NCBI GenBank assembly: GCA_965372015.1
Contig: CBDVAP010000076.1
Span: 1-13,560, forward strand
Length of the DNA stretch: 13,560 bases
Source of the DNA: JACZSB01 sp965372015
GTDB lineage: Bacteria; Fidelibacterota; Marinisomatia; SCGC-AAA003-L08; TS1B11
Reading direction: 5' to 3'
This document shows, piece after piece, positions 1 through 6,873 of this stretch; position 1 is the stretch's first letter, and the number at the start of each line of letters is the position of its first letter. The notes beneath the pieces were generated by a model. That model made no database searches and was not told the origin of the DNA. It saw only the letters and a list, made by a program, of their open reading frames with translations. A program made the position numbers and the translations under genes.

Positions 1-2
1 CA

Positions 3-1370
3 GGTGAAACGCCGGGTACGGACAGCGCTGAGATCACGTTGGAAACCACCCCGGCGGTGGTTGAAGAACCTATCCTCGAGCCTGAGCCCGAAGCTGCGCC
101 GGAAGCGGAAACCGTGGCGGCGGCCGAGCCCCCGGAGACCGCGGATGAATTGGAACCCGATTTCCTGGAGGACCTGACACCAGGAGATGAACCAGAGACA
201 GCCAAGATGGCGCCGGCGGGTGGCGACGAGGAAAAAGACGCCTGGGCCACCTACCTAAAGCCTGAGAATGTGTTGGGGGATAATGCCCTGACGGTGGAGG
301 CGGAAATCTCCGCTGAGGGGGAAGCGCCGTCGATTGCCGCGGAGTTGGGCGACCTGGAGCGAGAACTGACGGCTGAAATGGATACGGAGGAGGCCGAACC
401 TGTGCCGGTTGAACCGGAGTCTGCCGCCGAGCCCGAGATCGAACCACCCACTCAACCTGAACAACCGGTGGTTCCAGCTGACGATGAGCCGCCCGGCCTT
501 TCTATCGCGGCCCGGCTGGCTCAGTTGCGGATGGAGTTGTCAGCCAAATATGCCCCTGAGGAGTCGTCACCGCCGGCGGCCCCAAAAGCGGAGTCAAAGC
601 CTGAGGCGGAGGTAGCCCCACCGTCACTGGAGGCGCAAGGCGAGGAAGCTGGCGGCGAGACCGAAGCGGATCCGGTTGCTGAAGTAGAGGCCGAAATTGA
701 AACCGCTGGGGTGGCCTTTGAGGAGGTCTCTCAGCCGGAAACAGCTGCAGAAGCCGGTGAGCCGCCGACCGACGAGCCGCTGTCCGCCACAGAGGTTACA
801 GCAGAGCCCGAGATCGAGGACGAGGCCGCTATAATCGACGAATCTGCAGAACTGCCACCGGTGGAACCGGAACCAGTTGACTTGGATATCGAACCAGAGG
901 TGGGAGCTACCGAAGTTACCGAGAAAGACGCTACGGCCACGACCGCACCTCCGGCTGAACCGGAAGACCCGGAACCGGTGGCTGAGATGGCAGCTGAAAC
1001 GGAAGCCACAGATGACCGGCCGGCGCCGACCGAGTCAGCCGAGGTTGCGGAGGAGCTTACCGATGAGCAGCCTACCGGCGAATCCATGGTTGAAGAGGAC
1101 CAGCCCGCTGATGAAGGGCAGTCCACTGAAGAAGCCTCAGAGCCACCGGCTGAACTTTCGAGCGGCCCCACCGATCCCACCGCCGCCGTATTCGTGGACC
1201 CCATACTGGCCACCTTCACGTTAGTGGACATCTACCAGGTTCAGGGGCTCTACCAGCAAGCCCTGCAAGTGCTGGATATCCTGGAGAACAAGGGCGGCGA
1301 CCCGGAGCGGATTAAGCGGGAGCGGGCGACTATCACTGCTGCCATGAGTGCCGGCTCCAAGTCCGGGTAA
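3..1370 (+). CDS. acidic Glu/Pro/Ala-rich protein with C-terminal TPR-like helix pair, 5' truncated
   Basis: The reading frame is open to the left edge (first full codon at 3) and ends with TAA at 1368-1370. An in-frame TTG at 39 could start translation, but the upstream codons keep the same composition, so the true start is probably outside the window. About 385 residues are low-complexity acidic sequence (Glu, Pro, Ala, Thr). Within it two amphipathic segments share the pattern SIAAxLxxLxxELxA, encoded at about 330-380 and 501-551, 57 codons apart. The last ~60 residues change character: a predicted helix pair with the TPR-like string LVDIYQVQGLYQQALQVLD followed by a basic tail. No signal peptide is visible because the N-terminus is missing. 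The architecture (long acidic linker, short TPR-like end) resembles FimV-type or other scaffold proteins in form only. The function is unknown. Confidence 0.8.
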   Translation, partial: GETPGTDSAEITLETTPAVVEEPILEPEPEAAPEAETVAAAEPPETADELEPDFLEDLTPGDEPETAKMAPAGGDEEKDAWATYLKPENVLGDNALTVEAEISAEGEAPSIAAELGDLERELTAEMDTEEAEPVPVEPESAAEPEIEPPTQPEQPVVPADDEPPGLSIAARLAQLRMELSAKYAPEESSPPAAPKAESKPEAEVAPPSLEAQGEEAGGETEADPVAEVEAEIETAGVAFEEVSQPETAAEAGEPPTDEPLSATEVTAEPEIEDEAAIIDESAELPPVEPEPVDLDIEPEVGATEVTEKDATATTAPPAEPEDPEPVAEMAAETEATDDRPAPTESAEVAEELTDEQPTGESMVEEDQPADEGQSTEEASEPPAELSSGPTDPTAAVFVDPILATFTLVDIYQVQGLYQQALQVLDILENKGGDPERIKRERATITAAMSAGSKSG

Positions 1371-1377
1371 CTTCCCG

Positions 1378-1437
1378 GAAACGGTGGTAATCGCTTGGGC
1401 GGGTTGAGAGCCGCTGCTCGAGCCGTTTCGATTTTGT
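1378..1437 (+). terminator. candidate intrinsic terminator after the acidic protein gene
   Basis: GAAACGG (1378-1384) is the exact reverse complement of CCGTTTC (1423-1429), and the interior holds a smaller GAGC/GCTC hairpin (1408-1411 with 1416-1419). The T-rich stretch GATTTTGTT follows at once. The position, directly downstream of the TAA at 1370, fits a terminator, but the 38-nt loop makes it less than canonical. Confidence 0.35.
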
Positions 1438-1442
1438 TGGGT

Positions 1443-1486
1443 AAAAAAGCGGGGTGCCGGTCGAGGCGTACATCCCTGTTCACCCC
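1443..1486 (-). terminator. candidate intrinsic terminator for the 1533-2390 gene
   Basis: Read on the minus strand, GGGGTG (1481-1486) pairs with CACCCC (1451-1456) across a 24-nt loop, followed by GC and six T residues (complement of 1443-1448). A second GGGGTG copy at 1495-1500 could pair instead. It lies 47 to 90 nt past the minus-strand stop and would separate the two convergent genes. Confidence 0.45.
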
Positions 1487-1532
1487 AACGTAAGCACCCC
1501 CCTCACTTGAAAAGATTCGATCCTTTATCCAG

Positions 1533-2390
1533 TCAAGCCGGGACCTCGTGGCCTGATGTCACTACCGGTTCGGCCGTAGCGGGCTTAACGTCCTCAGGCT
1601 CCGGTTGGCTGGTAGCGAGGGAAGCCGGTTCGGTTGCGGCGGTGATGGCGCGTATGGTGAGGCTGAACTGGCGCACTTGCTCCGAATAGCTAAGTGTGGT
1701 CACTCCGGCGCTCTCCTCCCGCTGAGGTGTCAGGATTGTCAGGTCCCCACCGCCGTCCATCAGCCGTTTCATCTGGGCCTGGGTGACGGTCATCTGGATT
1801 AAGGCCATCAGTTTGGTGACCAGCCGGCCGTTGTCCAGCTTGACCATCTCCAGGAAATCTTCCTGCGTCAGTACAACCCCGCCCAGGTGTTGCTCATCGT
1901 CGGCGGCCAGCTCCGCAATATCCTGTAATAGGCGGCGCAGGAAGGTCAGTATATCCTCTTGGTCGACATAGGGGGTAATGCTTCGACGCTCCACCTGCTC
2001 CAGAGTAAGGTGCAGCTCCCCCTCGAACGTGCGCACTTCGACCCCGTCCTCCCCGGATACTTCCTGCTGGAAGGTGAAAGAGAAGGATATTTCCAGTGTC
2101 TGAGACTGTTCGGTGTAATAGCCCCGGGCGGTGAGTTGTTCCGATGAACTCACGGAATAATTCAGATCAAATTCCACGGAGCTGGCGGAGGAACTTACCC
2201 GGGAGCGGGCAAAATCTAGACCCTGCCGATACAGATAGTTGGGCAGCGGTGAGAGTTCGGCGGTCACTTCCTCGGTCGATTGCCGGCCGGCCAGCTCGGC
2301 AGTGGCGTCCCAGCGAGTCAGAGAATTGGACAAGGCCCCCATTCTAAAGGGCGCCGGTAACCATTGGAAGCTATTGATCGGTATGGTCAT
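1533..2390 (-). CDS. hypothetical protein, unrecognised family
   Basis: 285 residues starting with ATG at 2390. The upstream sequence TTTTAGTAGAA holds no good Shine-Dalgarno site. There is no signal peptide or membrane segment, so a cytoplasmic location is likely. The N-terminal third is Ser/Thr-rich (RSRVSSSASSVEF), then comes an alternating polar/hydrophobic beta-type region (SQTLEISFSFTFQQEV) with several Glu-Val strands. A helical middle follows, with FLRRLLQDIAELA around residues 150-162 and a second helix with KLMALIQMTVTQAQMKRLM around 191-209. The last ~30 residues are a Pro/Glu/Thr-rich tail. I do not recognise the family. It is convergent with the gene to its left and divergent from the methyltransferase, so neighbourhood gives no functional clue. 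The composition matches the surrounding DNA. Confidence 0.75.
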   Translation of the reverse strand: MTIPINSFQWLPAPFRMGALSNSLTRWDATAELAGRQSTEEVTAELSPLPNYLYRQGLDFARSRVSSSASSVEFDLNYSVSSSEQLTARGYYTEQSQTLEISFSFTFQQEVSGEDGVEVRTFEGELHLTLEQVERRSITPYVDQEDILTFLRRLLQDIAELAADDEQHLGGVVLTQEDFLEMVKLDNGRLVTKLMALIQMTVTQAQMKRLMDGGGDLTILTPQREESAGVTTLSYSEQVRQFSLTIRAITAATEPASLATSQPEPEDVKPATAEPVVTSGHEVPA

Positions 2391-2521
2391 TTCTACTAAA
2401 ATCCCGTACTATTAATATCGGCCTGTTGGCCTGTTCCTTTACTTTGACCGGGACCGCAAGTGAGCCCTAACCGACGGTGATTGGCGGACCCTGCAACCCT
2501 CGCTGGCTCTTAAATTCGACA
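2391..2521. promoter_or_regulatory. divergent intergenic region with tandem 8-bp repeat
   Basis: This 131-bp spacer separates the minus-strand hypothetical gene from the methyltransferase. It contains a perfect tandem repeat of GGCCTGTT at 2420-2427 and 2428-2435. An AT-rich patch TATTAATAT (2410-2418) could act as a -10 element for the minus-strand gene. A TTGACC hexamer at 2444-2449 is a possible -35 on the plus strand, but no convincing -10 lies 16-18 bp downstream. The promoter assignment is tentative; the repeat itself is plain in the sequence. Confidence 0.3.
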
Positions 2522-3301
2522 ATGCCGGCCCCAGCCTCAGAATACGACCTACCCCTTTACCGGGATGCCCAGCGCTACGATGCCGAGCACTGGTGGAAAA
2601 CCGACGATCTCCGGTTCTGGCGGCAACTGGCCGCCGAATTCGGCCCCCGGGTGCTGGAGCTGGCCGCCGGCACCGGGCGCCTGGCCCTGGCGGTCCTGGA
2701 GAGCGACAGCCATTATACCGGCCTGGAAATATCAGCGCCGTTCCTGGAACGCGCCCGGGAAAAGCTGGCTCCCCACGGTGACCGGGTCCGGTTGATCCAG
2801 GGGGACATGCGCGATTTTCACTTAGGTGAAACGTTCGACCTGATTTTCATCGGCTTCAACGCTTTCCTGCACCTGCTAACCGATGATGACGCCCAGGCCG
2901 CCTTGCACTGCGTGGGTGAGCATTGCCATTCTCAAACCCGTTTTGCCCTCGATATCTTCGTGCCGGACCCGCTCTTCCTTTTCCGCCCCCCCCATCAGCG
3001 TGTTGCGACCATGGAGTATACGGATCCCAATGACGGCCAGGCTGTCAAAGTGACTGAGACCAATGAATATGATCCCTTAACCGGGATCAACCGGATCATC
3101 TGGTACTATTCCACTGCGGGGCGGCCAGATTTCCTGTGCTACGATTTCACCATGCGTATGTTTTACCCCGATACCATGGATCGCCTGCTACACGAGTGCG
3201 GTTTCCAAGTGCTGGAAAAGTGGGGCGATTACGGCCGCCATCCCCTTGGCCCGGACTCGGCCCTGCAGCTATATGTGGCCCGCCCGGCTGGTGGCGAGTA
3301 G
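2522..3301 (+). CDS. class I SAM-dependent methyltransferase
   Basis: Counting from the ATG at 2522, the product is 259 residues. I prefer this start to an in-frame GTG at 2477 because the 15 extra residues are unlike an enzyme N-terminus; neither start has a strong Shine-Dalgarno site. The glycine-rich SAM-binding motif I, VLELAAGTGRLALAVL, lies near residues 44-59. An acidic residue after the second strand (TGLEIS) and the motif IQGDMRDF (adenine contact region) follow, then FDLIFIGFNAFLHLL at the motif IV position. The C-terminal half (FALDIFVPDP, later a YDFTMRMFYP strand) resembles small-molecule methyltransferases of the Methyltransf_25/11 type. The substrate cannot be read from sequence. 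The HAD hydrolase gene follows 36 bp downstream on the same strand and is probably co-transcribed. Confidence 0.85.
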   Translation: MPAPASEYDLPLYRDAQRYDAEHWWKTDDLRFWRQLAAEFGPRVLELAAGTGRLALAVLESDSHYTGLEISAPFLERAREKLAPHGDRVRLIQGDMRDFHLGETFDLIFIGFNAFLHLLTDDDAQAALHCVGEHCHSQTRFALDIFVPDPLFLFRPPHQRVATMEYTDPNDGQAVKVTETNEYDPLTGINRIIWYYSTAGRPDFLCYDFTMRMFYPDTMDRLLHECGFQVLEKWGDYGRHPLGPDSALQLYVARPAGGE

Positions 3302-3337
3302 TAAGCTCCGGGCAACACCTGAAAGGTTATCAGAATA

Positions 3338-3970
3338 TTGCCTGCGAATAAACCGGAAATCACCACCGTCTTTTTGGACATCGGCGGTGTATTGCTCCAT
3401 TTGAACCTGGAGCCGCTGCTCGACGAATTTTCCCGGGTAACAGGTTTGTCTCCCGGCCAACTATGGCAGGACCGGGACAACAGCGCCTATCACGCCCTTG
3501 AGCGGGGAGAGATTACTTTCGAGGAATACCACGGCCGGGTTCTTCACAGCCCCGCCGGCGGCCATCTGCTGCCGCTGGAGCGCTTTAAGGAGCTGTGGCT
3601 GGGCGTGCCGGGCCGGCCCACCCCGGTGGTTGACCTGTTGCCCGCCTTGCGCCGCCAGGTCAGGGTGTTCCTATTGACCAACACCAACGAGGTGCACTAC
3701 CCCCGGCTGTATTCAGACTACAACTTCATGGCGCAGGTGGACGGAGTGATCGCCTCGCACCTGGTGGGGCATCGCAAGCCGGCGCGGGAAATCTACGAGT
3801 TGGCCCTGCGAAAGGCCGGGTGCGCCGCCGGAAATGCGCTGTTCGTGGATGATTTTAAGGAGAATGTGGCCGGCGCTCAGGCCCTGGGTATCCAGGCTCA
3901 CCACTACCGTGAGGATATAGACGCCCTCCGGACCTTCTTGCGGGAGAACGGCCTGCACCTGCCCACGTAG
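3338..3970 (+). CDS. HAD-superfamily hydrolase, YihX-like subgroup
   Basis: 210 residues starting with TTG at 3338, supported by AAAGG at 3322-3326 about 11 nt upstream; no in-frame ATG lies near. All four HAD motifs are visible: motif I FLDIGGV with nucleophile Asp14, motif II LLTNTN (Thr114), motif III Lys147 in GHRKPAREIY, and motif IV FVDDFKENV (Asp171-Asp172). The usual second Asp of motif I (DxD) is Gly here, as in the DxGGV/DxGNV subgroup that includes sugar-phosphate phosphatase YihX. The helical cap sits between motifs I and II. A cytoplasmic phosphatase on a small phosphorylated metabolite is likely; the substrate is unknown. The gene follows the methyltransferase and ends 15 bp from the convergent TfoX-like gene. 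Confidence 0.85.
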   Translation: MPANKPEITTVFLDIGGVLLHLNLEPLLDEFSRVTGLSPGQLWQDRDNSAYHALERGEITFEEYHGRVLHSPAGGHLLPLERFKELWLGVPGRPTPVVDLLPALRRQVRVFLLTNTNEVHYPRLYSDYNFMAQVDGVIASHLVGHRKPAREIYELALRKAGCAAGNALFVDDFKENVAGAQALGIQAHHYREDIDALRTFLRENGLHLPT

Positions 3971-3985
3971 GGCCGGGAACCGGGT

Positions 3986-4345
3986 TCAGCGCTTCTTTTT
4001 CTTCTTCTTGGGCGGCGCGGCCTCGTCAGTCACGATATAGGCCAGGGCCTTTTCCACCCACTGCCAGTTATCCAGATATTCCGGTGCATCGGGGTAGGTG
4101 AGCACCACCCAGGTGCCCATGGGTGTGCCCCCGGGACTGAAGGGCACGGCCTCCTCCAGTTCCAGGCAGGCGGCGTAGTCTGCTTTGGGGAGTTTGAGGG
4201 TCAGGCCGTCGTCATATACGAAGCAGAACACCCGGTTGCCGCGCTTGAAACCGGGGTGGCCGAAGATCAGGCCCCGCTGCACGCGGGCATCATCGGCGAA
4301 TTGGTCTGTGAGTACCTCCAGAATGTCGTCGCGATAATCGGACAT
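3986..4345 (-). CDS. small TfoX N-terminal-domain-like protein with poly-lysine tail
   Basis: 119 residues starting with ATG at 4345, preceded by AGAGG about 5-6 nt upstream. The core reads as a TfoX_N/YjbR-type small alpha/beta fold: LIFGHPGFKRGNRVF near residues 26-40, then DDGLTLKLPKADYAACLEL, then PMGTWVVLTYPDAPEYL and a final helix with a Trp-Val-Glu-Lys-Ala pattern. These match the family's phenylalanine-glycine, leucine-lysine-leucine and tryptophan positions as I remember them. The protein ends in PPKKKKKKR, a strongly basic tail that may bind nucleic acid or ribosomes (inference). The gene lies 11 bp after the AT-rich outer-membrane gene on the same strand, yet its GC-rich composition matches the rest of the window. 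A competence role like that of Sxy/TfoX is not implied, since most single-domain members are uncharacterised. Confidence 0.65.
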   Translation of the reverse strand: MSDYRDDILEVLTDQFADDARVQRGLIFGHPGFKRGNRVFCFVYDDGLTLKLPKADYAACLELEEAVPFSPGGTPMGTWVVLTYPDAPEYLDNWQWVEKALAYIVTDEAAPPKKKKKKR

Positions 4346-4356
4346 TCAAACCTCTA

Positions 4357-5073
4357 TTAGAAATAGACTGATACGCCAAATCGTATTGGCCCGGATTGAA
4401 ACTGGTAAGTATCAATGTTTCGTATATTTCCGGCCGTTGTGATACTATTATCCTTGCGCAAGTCCTCTTGTAGCATATGATCATAGTAAGCACTAATGTG
4501 GTATTCAGCTATCAATCCGATACTACCAGTTAGAACCCATTCCACCCCCATAACTCCCGCTAAGCCAATTGACCATTGGTTTCTATTTCGGATATTCCGG
4601 TCAGTGCTAAAAGGTTTTACTTCGGTAGTAGTGGAAGTATTTGAATATGAAAACTTTGGGCCCAAGCCAATATAAGGAATCATATTTACATTTCGCTTCG
4701 AGTAATGCATGTAATATGAGTTTAAATATATACTGTGCTCCCGTCGCTCCTCTGCCTGCTCTGACTGGGTTGTATCCATTCTAACCTGTTCACTCGTACT
4801 GTTGGAAACAGATGATTTAATATCGAGGCCAAGACGTATCGCTGCTCTCTTCGAATATTGTCGTTTAATAGAAATCATGCTACCGTCCAGAGAGCCGAGA
4901 GTGAAGTTGGAGGTTATCCCAAATTGCAGGGCCCACTTGCCAGCTTGTTGGGGTGGTGGAGCTAAAGCCTGTTCCTCTCCGTCGGCTTTGACCGCGGGTT
5001 TAACGGAAGTAGCAAATATGAACAGCGTAAAAAACACTGTCCTGATCAATGGCGAACACACAAATTTTAACAT
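4357..5073 (-). CDS. outer-membrane beta-barrel-like protein, AT-rich gene
   Basis: 238 residues starting with ATG at 5073, preceded by a strong AAAGGAGT site 6 nt upstream. The N-terminus is a signal peptide (basic MLKFVCSPLIR, then hydrophobic TVFFTLFIFATSV, then an Ala-rich cleavage region around residues 24-31). The mature part has alternating strands typical of small barrels (WALQFGITSNFTLGSL, AAIRLGLDIK, MIPYIGLGPKFSYS, WSIGLAGVMGVEWVL, IGLIAEYHISAYY). It ends in GVSVYF, and a C-terminal Phe is the usual barrel-assembly signal. Polar hypervariable-looking loops lie between strands, for example NSTSEQVRMDTTQSEQ. The role is unknown; an OmpW/porin-like surface protein is the nearest description. 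Codon use is AT-rich (GC about 40-45% by eye), unlike the genes on both sides, which suggests later acquisition or relaxed selection. Confidence 0.8.
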   Translation of the reverse strand: MLKFVCSPLIRTVFFTLFIFATSVKPAVKADGEEQALAPPPQQAGKWALQFGITSNFTLGSLDGSMISIKRQYSKRAAIRLGLDIKSSVSNSTSEQVRMDTTQSEQAEERREHSIYLNSYYMHYSKRNVNMIPYIGLGPKFSYSNTSTTTEVKPFSTDRNIRNRNQWSIGLAGVMGVEWVLTGSIGLIAEYHISAYYDHMLQEDLRKDNSITTAGNIRNIDTYQFQSGPIRFGVSVYF

Positions 5074-5158
5074 GATTTACTCCTTTGTCGTACGATACAC
5101 ATAAATGGCATAGCGAGTTATTTCGAAAATACGATGGCATAATCTCAAGCTGCAAAAC
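5074..5158 (-). promoter_or_regulatory. AT-rich upstream region of the outer-membrane gene with direct repeat
   Basis: The 85-bp spacer between the lipid kinase stop and the outer-membrane gene is AT-rich. On the plus strand ATGGCATA occurs twice, at 5105-5112 and 5134-5141, 29 bp apart start to start. This suits a pair of regulator half-sites or a local duplication. The strong Shine-Dalgarno site of the gene lies at its downstream end. I see no confident -35/-10 pair, but the size and composition allow a promoter of its own. Confidence 0.3.
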
Positions 5159-6064
5159 CTATATCAGCAGTTGGAACGCGTGGGGCATCATTTTCAGACG
5201 GATGGGGGTTTTGCCTTCCAGTTCACCATCGATGTTCACCGGCTCGTCCACCTCGGGAAAGAAAGCGAATTCCTTCACGTAACGGTATTCCACTAGGGGG
5301 GAGGTAACGTGGCTGCCGCTGAAGGTCTTTGGCAGCAGCCGCAATACCTGGGCTCGGGGCGCCTTGCGCACGATCAGCAGGTCGATATGGCCGTCGCTCA
5401 TCTTCGCCCGGGGGGCCATGAGCATGCTGCGGCCGGTGAAGGGGGTATTGCAGGCCAGTATAAATATAAAGCGTGTGTTGATCTCCTCGCCGTCCACCAA
5501 CAGGCGGCCGCGGCGCTTCTTGCCCTTGAGCACCTCAATGGCCGCGGCAAAAGTATATTGGGCCCCGCCCATCCAACGAAACTTCTCCGCCGTGTGCTGC
5601 ACATCGACGGGCAGGCCCCAGCCCACGATATTGCAGGCGTAGATGGTCTGTTCGCCCCCCAGGGAGACCGAGGCCACGTCGATGGGGCGGGTGTGGCCGT
5701 AGGCGATGCGCTGGGCGGCGTCGATGGGATCCAGGCATTTGAGCGACTCCATGAACGAGTTGCCGCTGCCCCCGGCCACCATACCGATTGGTATTTGGAC
5801 CCCGTCCGCCCGTGATAGCAGCCCGTTCACCAACTCGTGCAAGGTGCCGTCGCCACCGATGCCGCAGATGCCGTCCACACCGCTGGGGTCCAGGGCCTGG
5901 ATGATGCTCCAGGCGTGGCGTCGATGCGTGGTCTCTATGATGTCCAGTTCGATCCCCTGGGCGTCGAACACCGGCTTGATCTGGCGCATGATGGCCGGAC
6001 CCTTTTTCCGGCCGCCGAAGGGATTGACTACGAAAGTGAGCTTCTGAGGGGTTTTGATGGGCAT
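5159..6064 (-). CDS. diacylglycerol/sphingosine kinase-family lipid kinase
   Basis: 301 residues, a normal length for the YegS/DgkB/sphingosine-kinase fold, starting with ATG at 6064. The N-terminal domain carries NPFGGRK (residues 14-20), the nucleotide-binding GGDGT (70-74, followed by LHELVNGL) and GGSGNS (98-103). The C-terminal lipid-binding domain carries MAPRAKMSDGHIDL (216-229) and NIDGE (277-281), whose acidic residue is usually catalytically important. NPFGG and the H in GGDGTLHE are features I associate with sphingosine/long-chain-base kinases as much as with bacterial DgkB. The reaction is ATP-dependent phosphorylation of a lipid hydroxyl at the inner membrane face; the lipid is not determined. 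It begins 6 nt after the stop of the barrel-like gene and is very likely co-transcribed with it. Confidence 0.9.
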   Translation of the reverse strand: MPIKTPQKLTFVVNPFGGRKKGPAIMRQIKPVFDAQGIELDIIETTHRRHAWSIIQALDPSGVDGICGIGGDGTLHELVNGLLSRADGVQIPIGMVAGGSGNSFMESLKCLDPIDAAQRIAYGHTRPIDVASVSLGGEQTIYACNIVGWGLPVDVQHTAEKFRWMGGAQYTFAAAIEVLKGKKRRGRLLVDGEEINTRFIFILACNTPFTGRSMLMAPRAKMSDGHIDLLIVRKAPRAQVLRLLPKTFSGSHVTSPLVEYRYVKEFAFFPEVDEPVNIDGELEGKTPIRLKMMPHAFQLLI

Positions 6065-6070
6065 GCGCTG

Positions 6071-6871
6071 TTACTTCTGGCCTTTACGCCGCTTAGTCCA
6101 CTGCAAATCCACCAGTGGCAGCAGGTGCCATTGAGCCCCGAACGGGTAGTGGCCCCAGGTAAGCTTGTAGCCCACCAGCAGGCCCAGGCGTCCCTTACGA
6201 CTCAGCACGGTCAGGCCCTTGTGTTCGAAAGCCAGGGGCTGGTCAAACCCGGGAGTGATGAACAGGTCGGCGTCGACCCATAGGCGCTTGATGACCGCCA
6301 ACTCCTGCAAGAGATCGATCCCCAGGTTGAGCTGATAGCCATTCCGGTAAGCCGCCATACGGGGAAAAATGACCGGTAGGTCGATACTGTGGCGAGCGTC
6401 GAATTCACCGGTTTTCAGCGCCAGCGCCAGGCCGCCCTTGACGGTTACCAAGGTACCGGCGCCCATTCGCCGCGATAGCAGCACCTCACCCCGGCTGAAC
6501 AGCAAATGGGGGACTTTCGGTATTGTGGGATCGGGGGACAGCACCCCGCCGGTCCCTTCCCTGACCAGGGTGCGCAACAACAACGTGGGATAATGGGCGC
6601 TGATCCGCCAGACCATCTGCCAGTTGCCCAGCTCCTTCCGGGCCAGTTTGACTGAAACATTCGGTATCACCAGGGCCAAGGCCGGATTGAGGGACCATTC
6701 CAGCCGCTCCGATCGGCCGTAGCGCAATGGCCCAAAAAGACCACCTACCTTGCGGCCCTCCGGTAGTAATCTGGCCGTCCCCGAGTACCAATATTCCCCT
6801 TCAGCCAGTTGAGCCGGGAGTTGAACGGAGGTCAGAATGGCGGTAACTAGAATCCATATTCCGTTTTTCAT
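6071..6871 (-). CDS. exported hypothetical protein, probable beta-barrel/beta-rich
   Basis: 266 residues starting with ATG at 6871, preceded by GGGGAGGT about 5 nt upstream, which overlaps the end of the previous gene. The N-terminus is a signal peptide (MKNGIWILVTAILTSVQLPAQ, probable cleavage near residues 20-23). The rest shows many amphipathic strands separated by short turns (LEWSLNPALALVIP, MVWRISAHYPTLLLRT, TLVTVKGGLALALK, LWVDADLFIT, LGLLVGYKLTWG), fitting an outer-membrane or periplasmic beta protein. It ends in a basic Lys/Arg/Gln tail, not a terminal Phe. No family is recognised. It lies 2 nt downstream of the phosphodiesterase-fold gene and 6 nt upstream of the lipid kinase, so the three appear to form one transcription unit. 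Confidence 0.75.
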   Translation of the reverse strand: MKNGIWILVTAILTSVQLPAQLAEGEYWYSGTARLLPEGRKVGGLFGPLRYGRSERLEWSLNPALALVIPNVSVKLARKELGNWQMVWRISAHYPTLLLRTLVREGTGGVLSPDPTIPKVPHLLFSRGEVLLSRRMGAGTLVTVKGGLALALKTGEFDARHSIDLPVIFPRMAAYRNGYQLNLGIDLLQELAVIKRLWVDADLFITPGFDQPLAFEHKGLTVLSRKGRLGLLVGYKLTWGHYPFGAQWHLLPLVDLQWTKRRKGQK

Positions 6872-6873
6872 AG

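Noticed and set aside
731..1231. Long antisense reading frame opposite the acidic protein gene
   Set aside because: Ser/Gly/Ala/Val low complexity that mirrors Glu/Pro-rich codons on the other strand; no ribosome site or domain.
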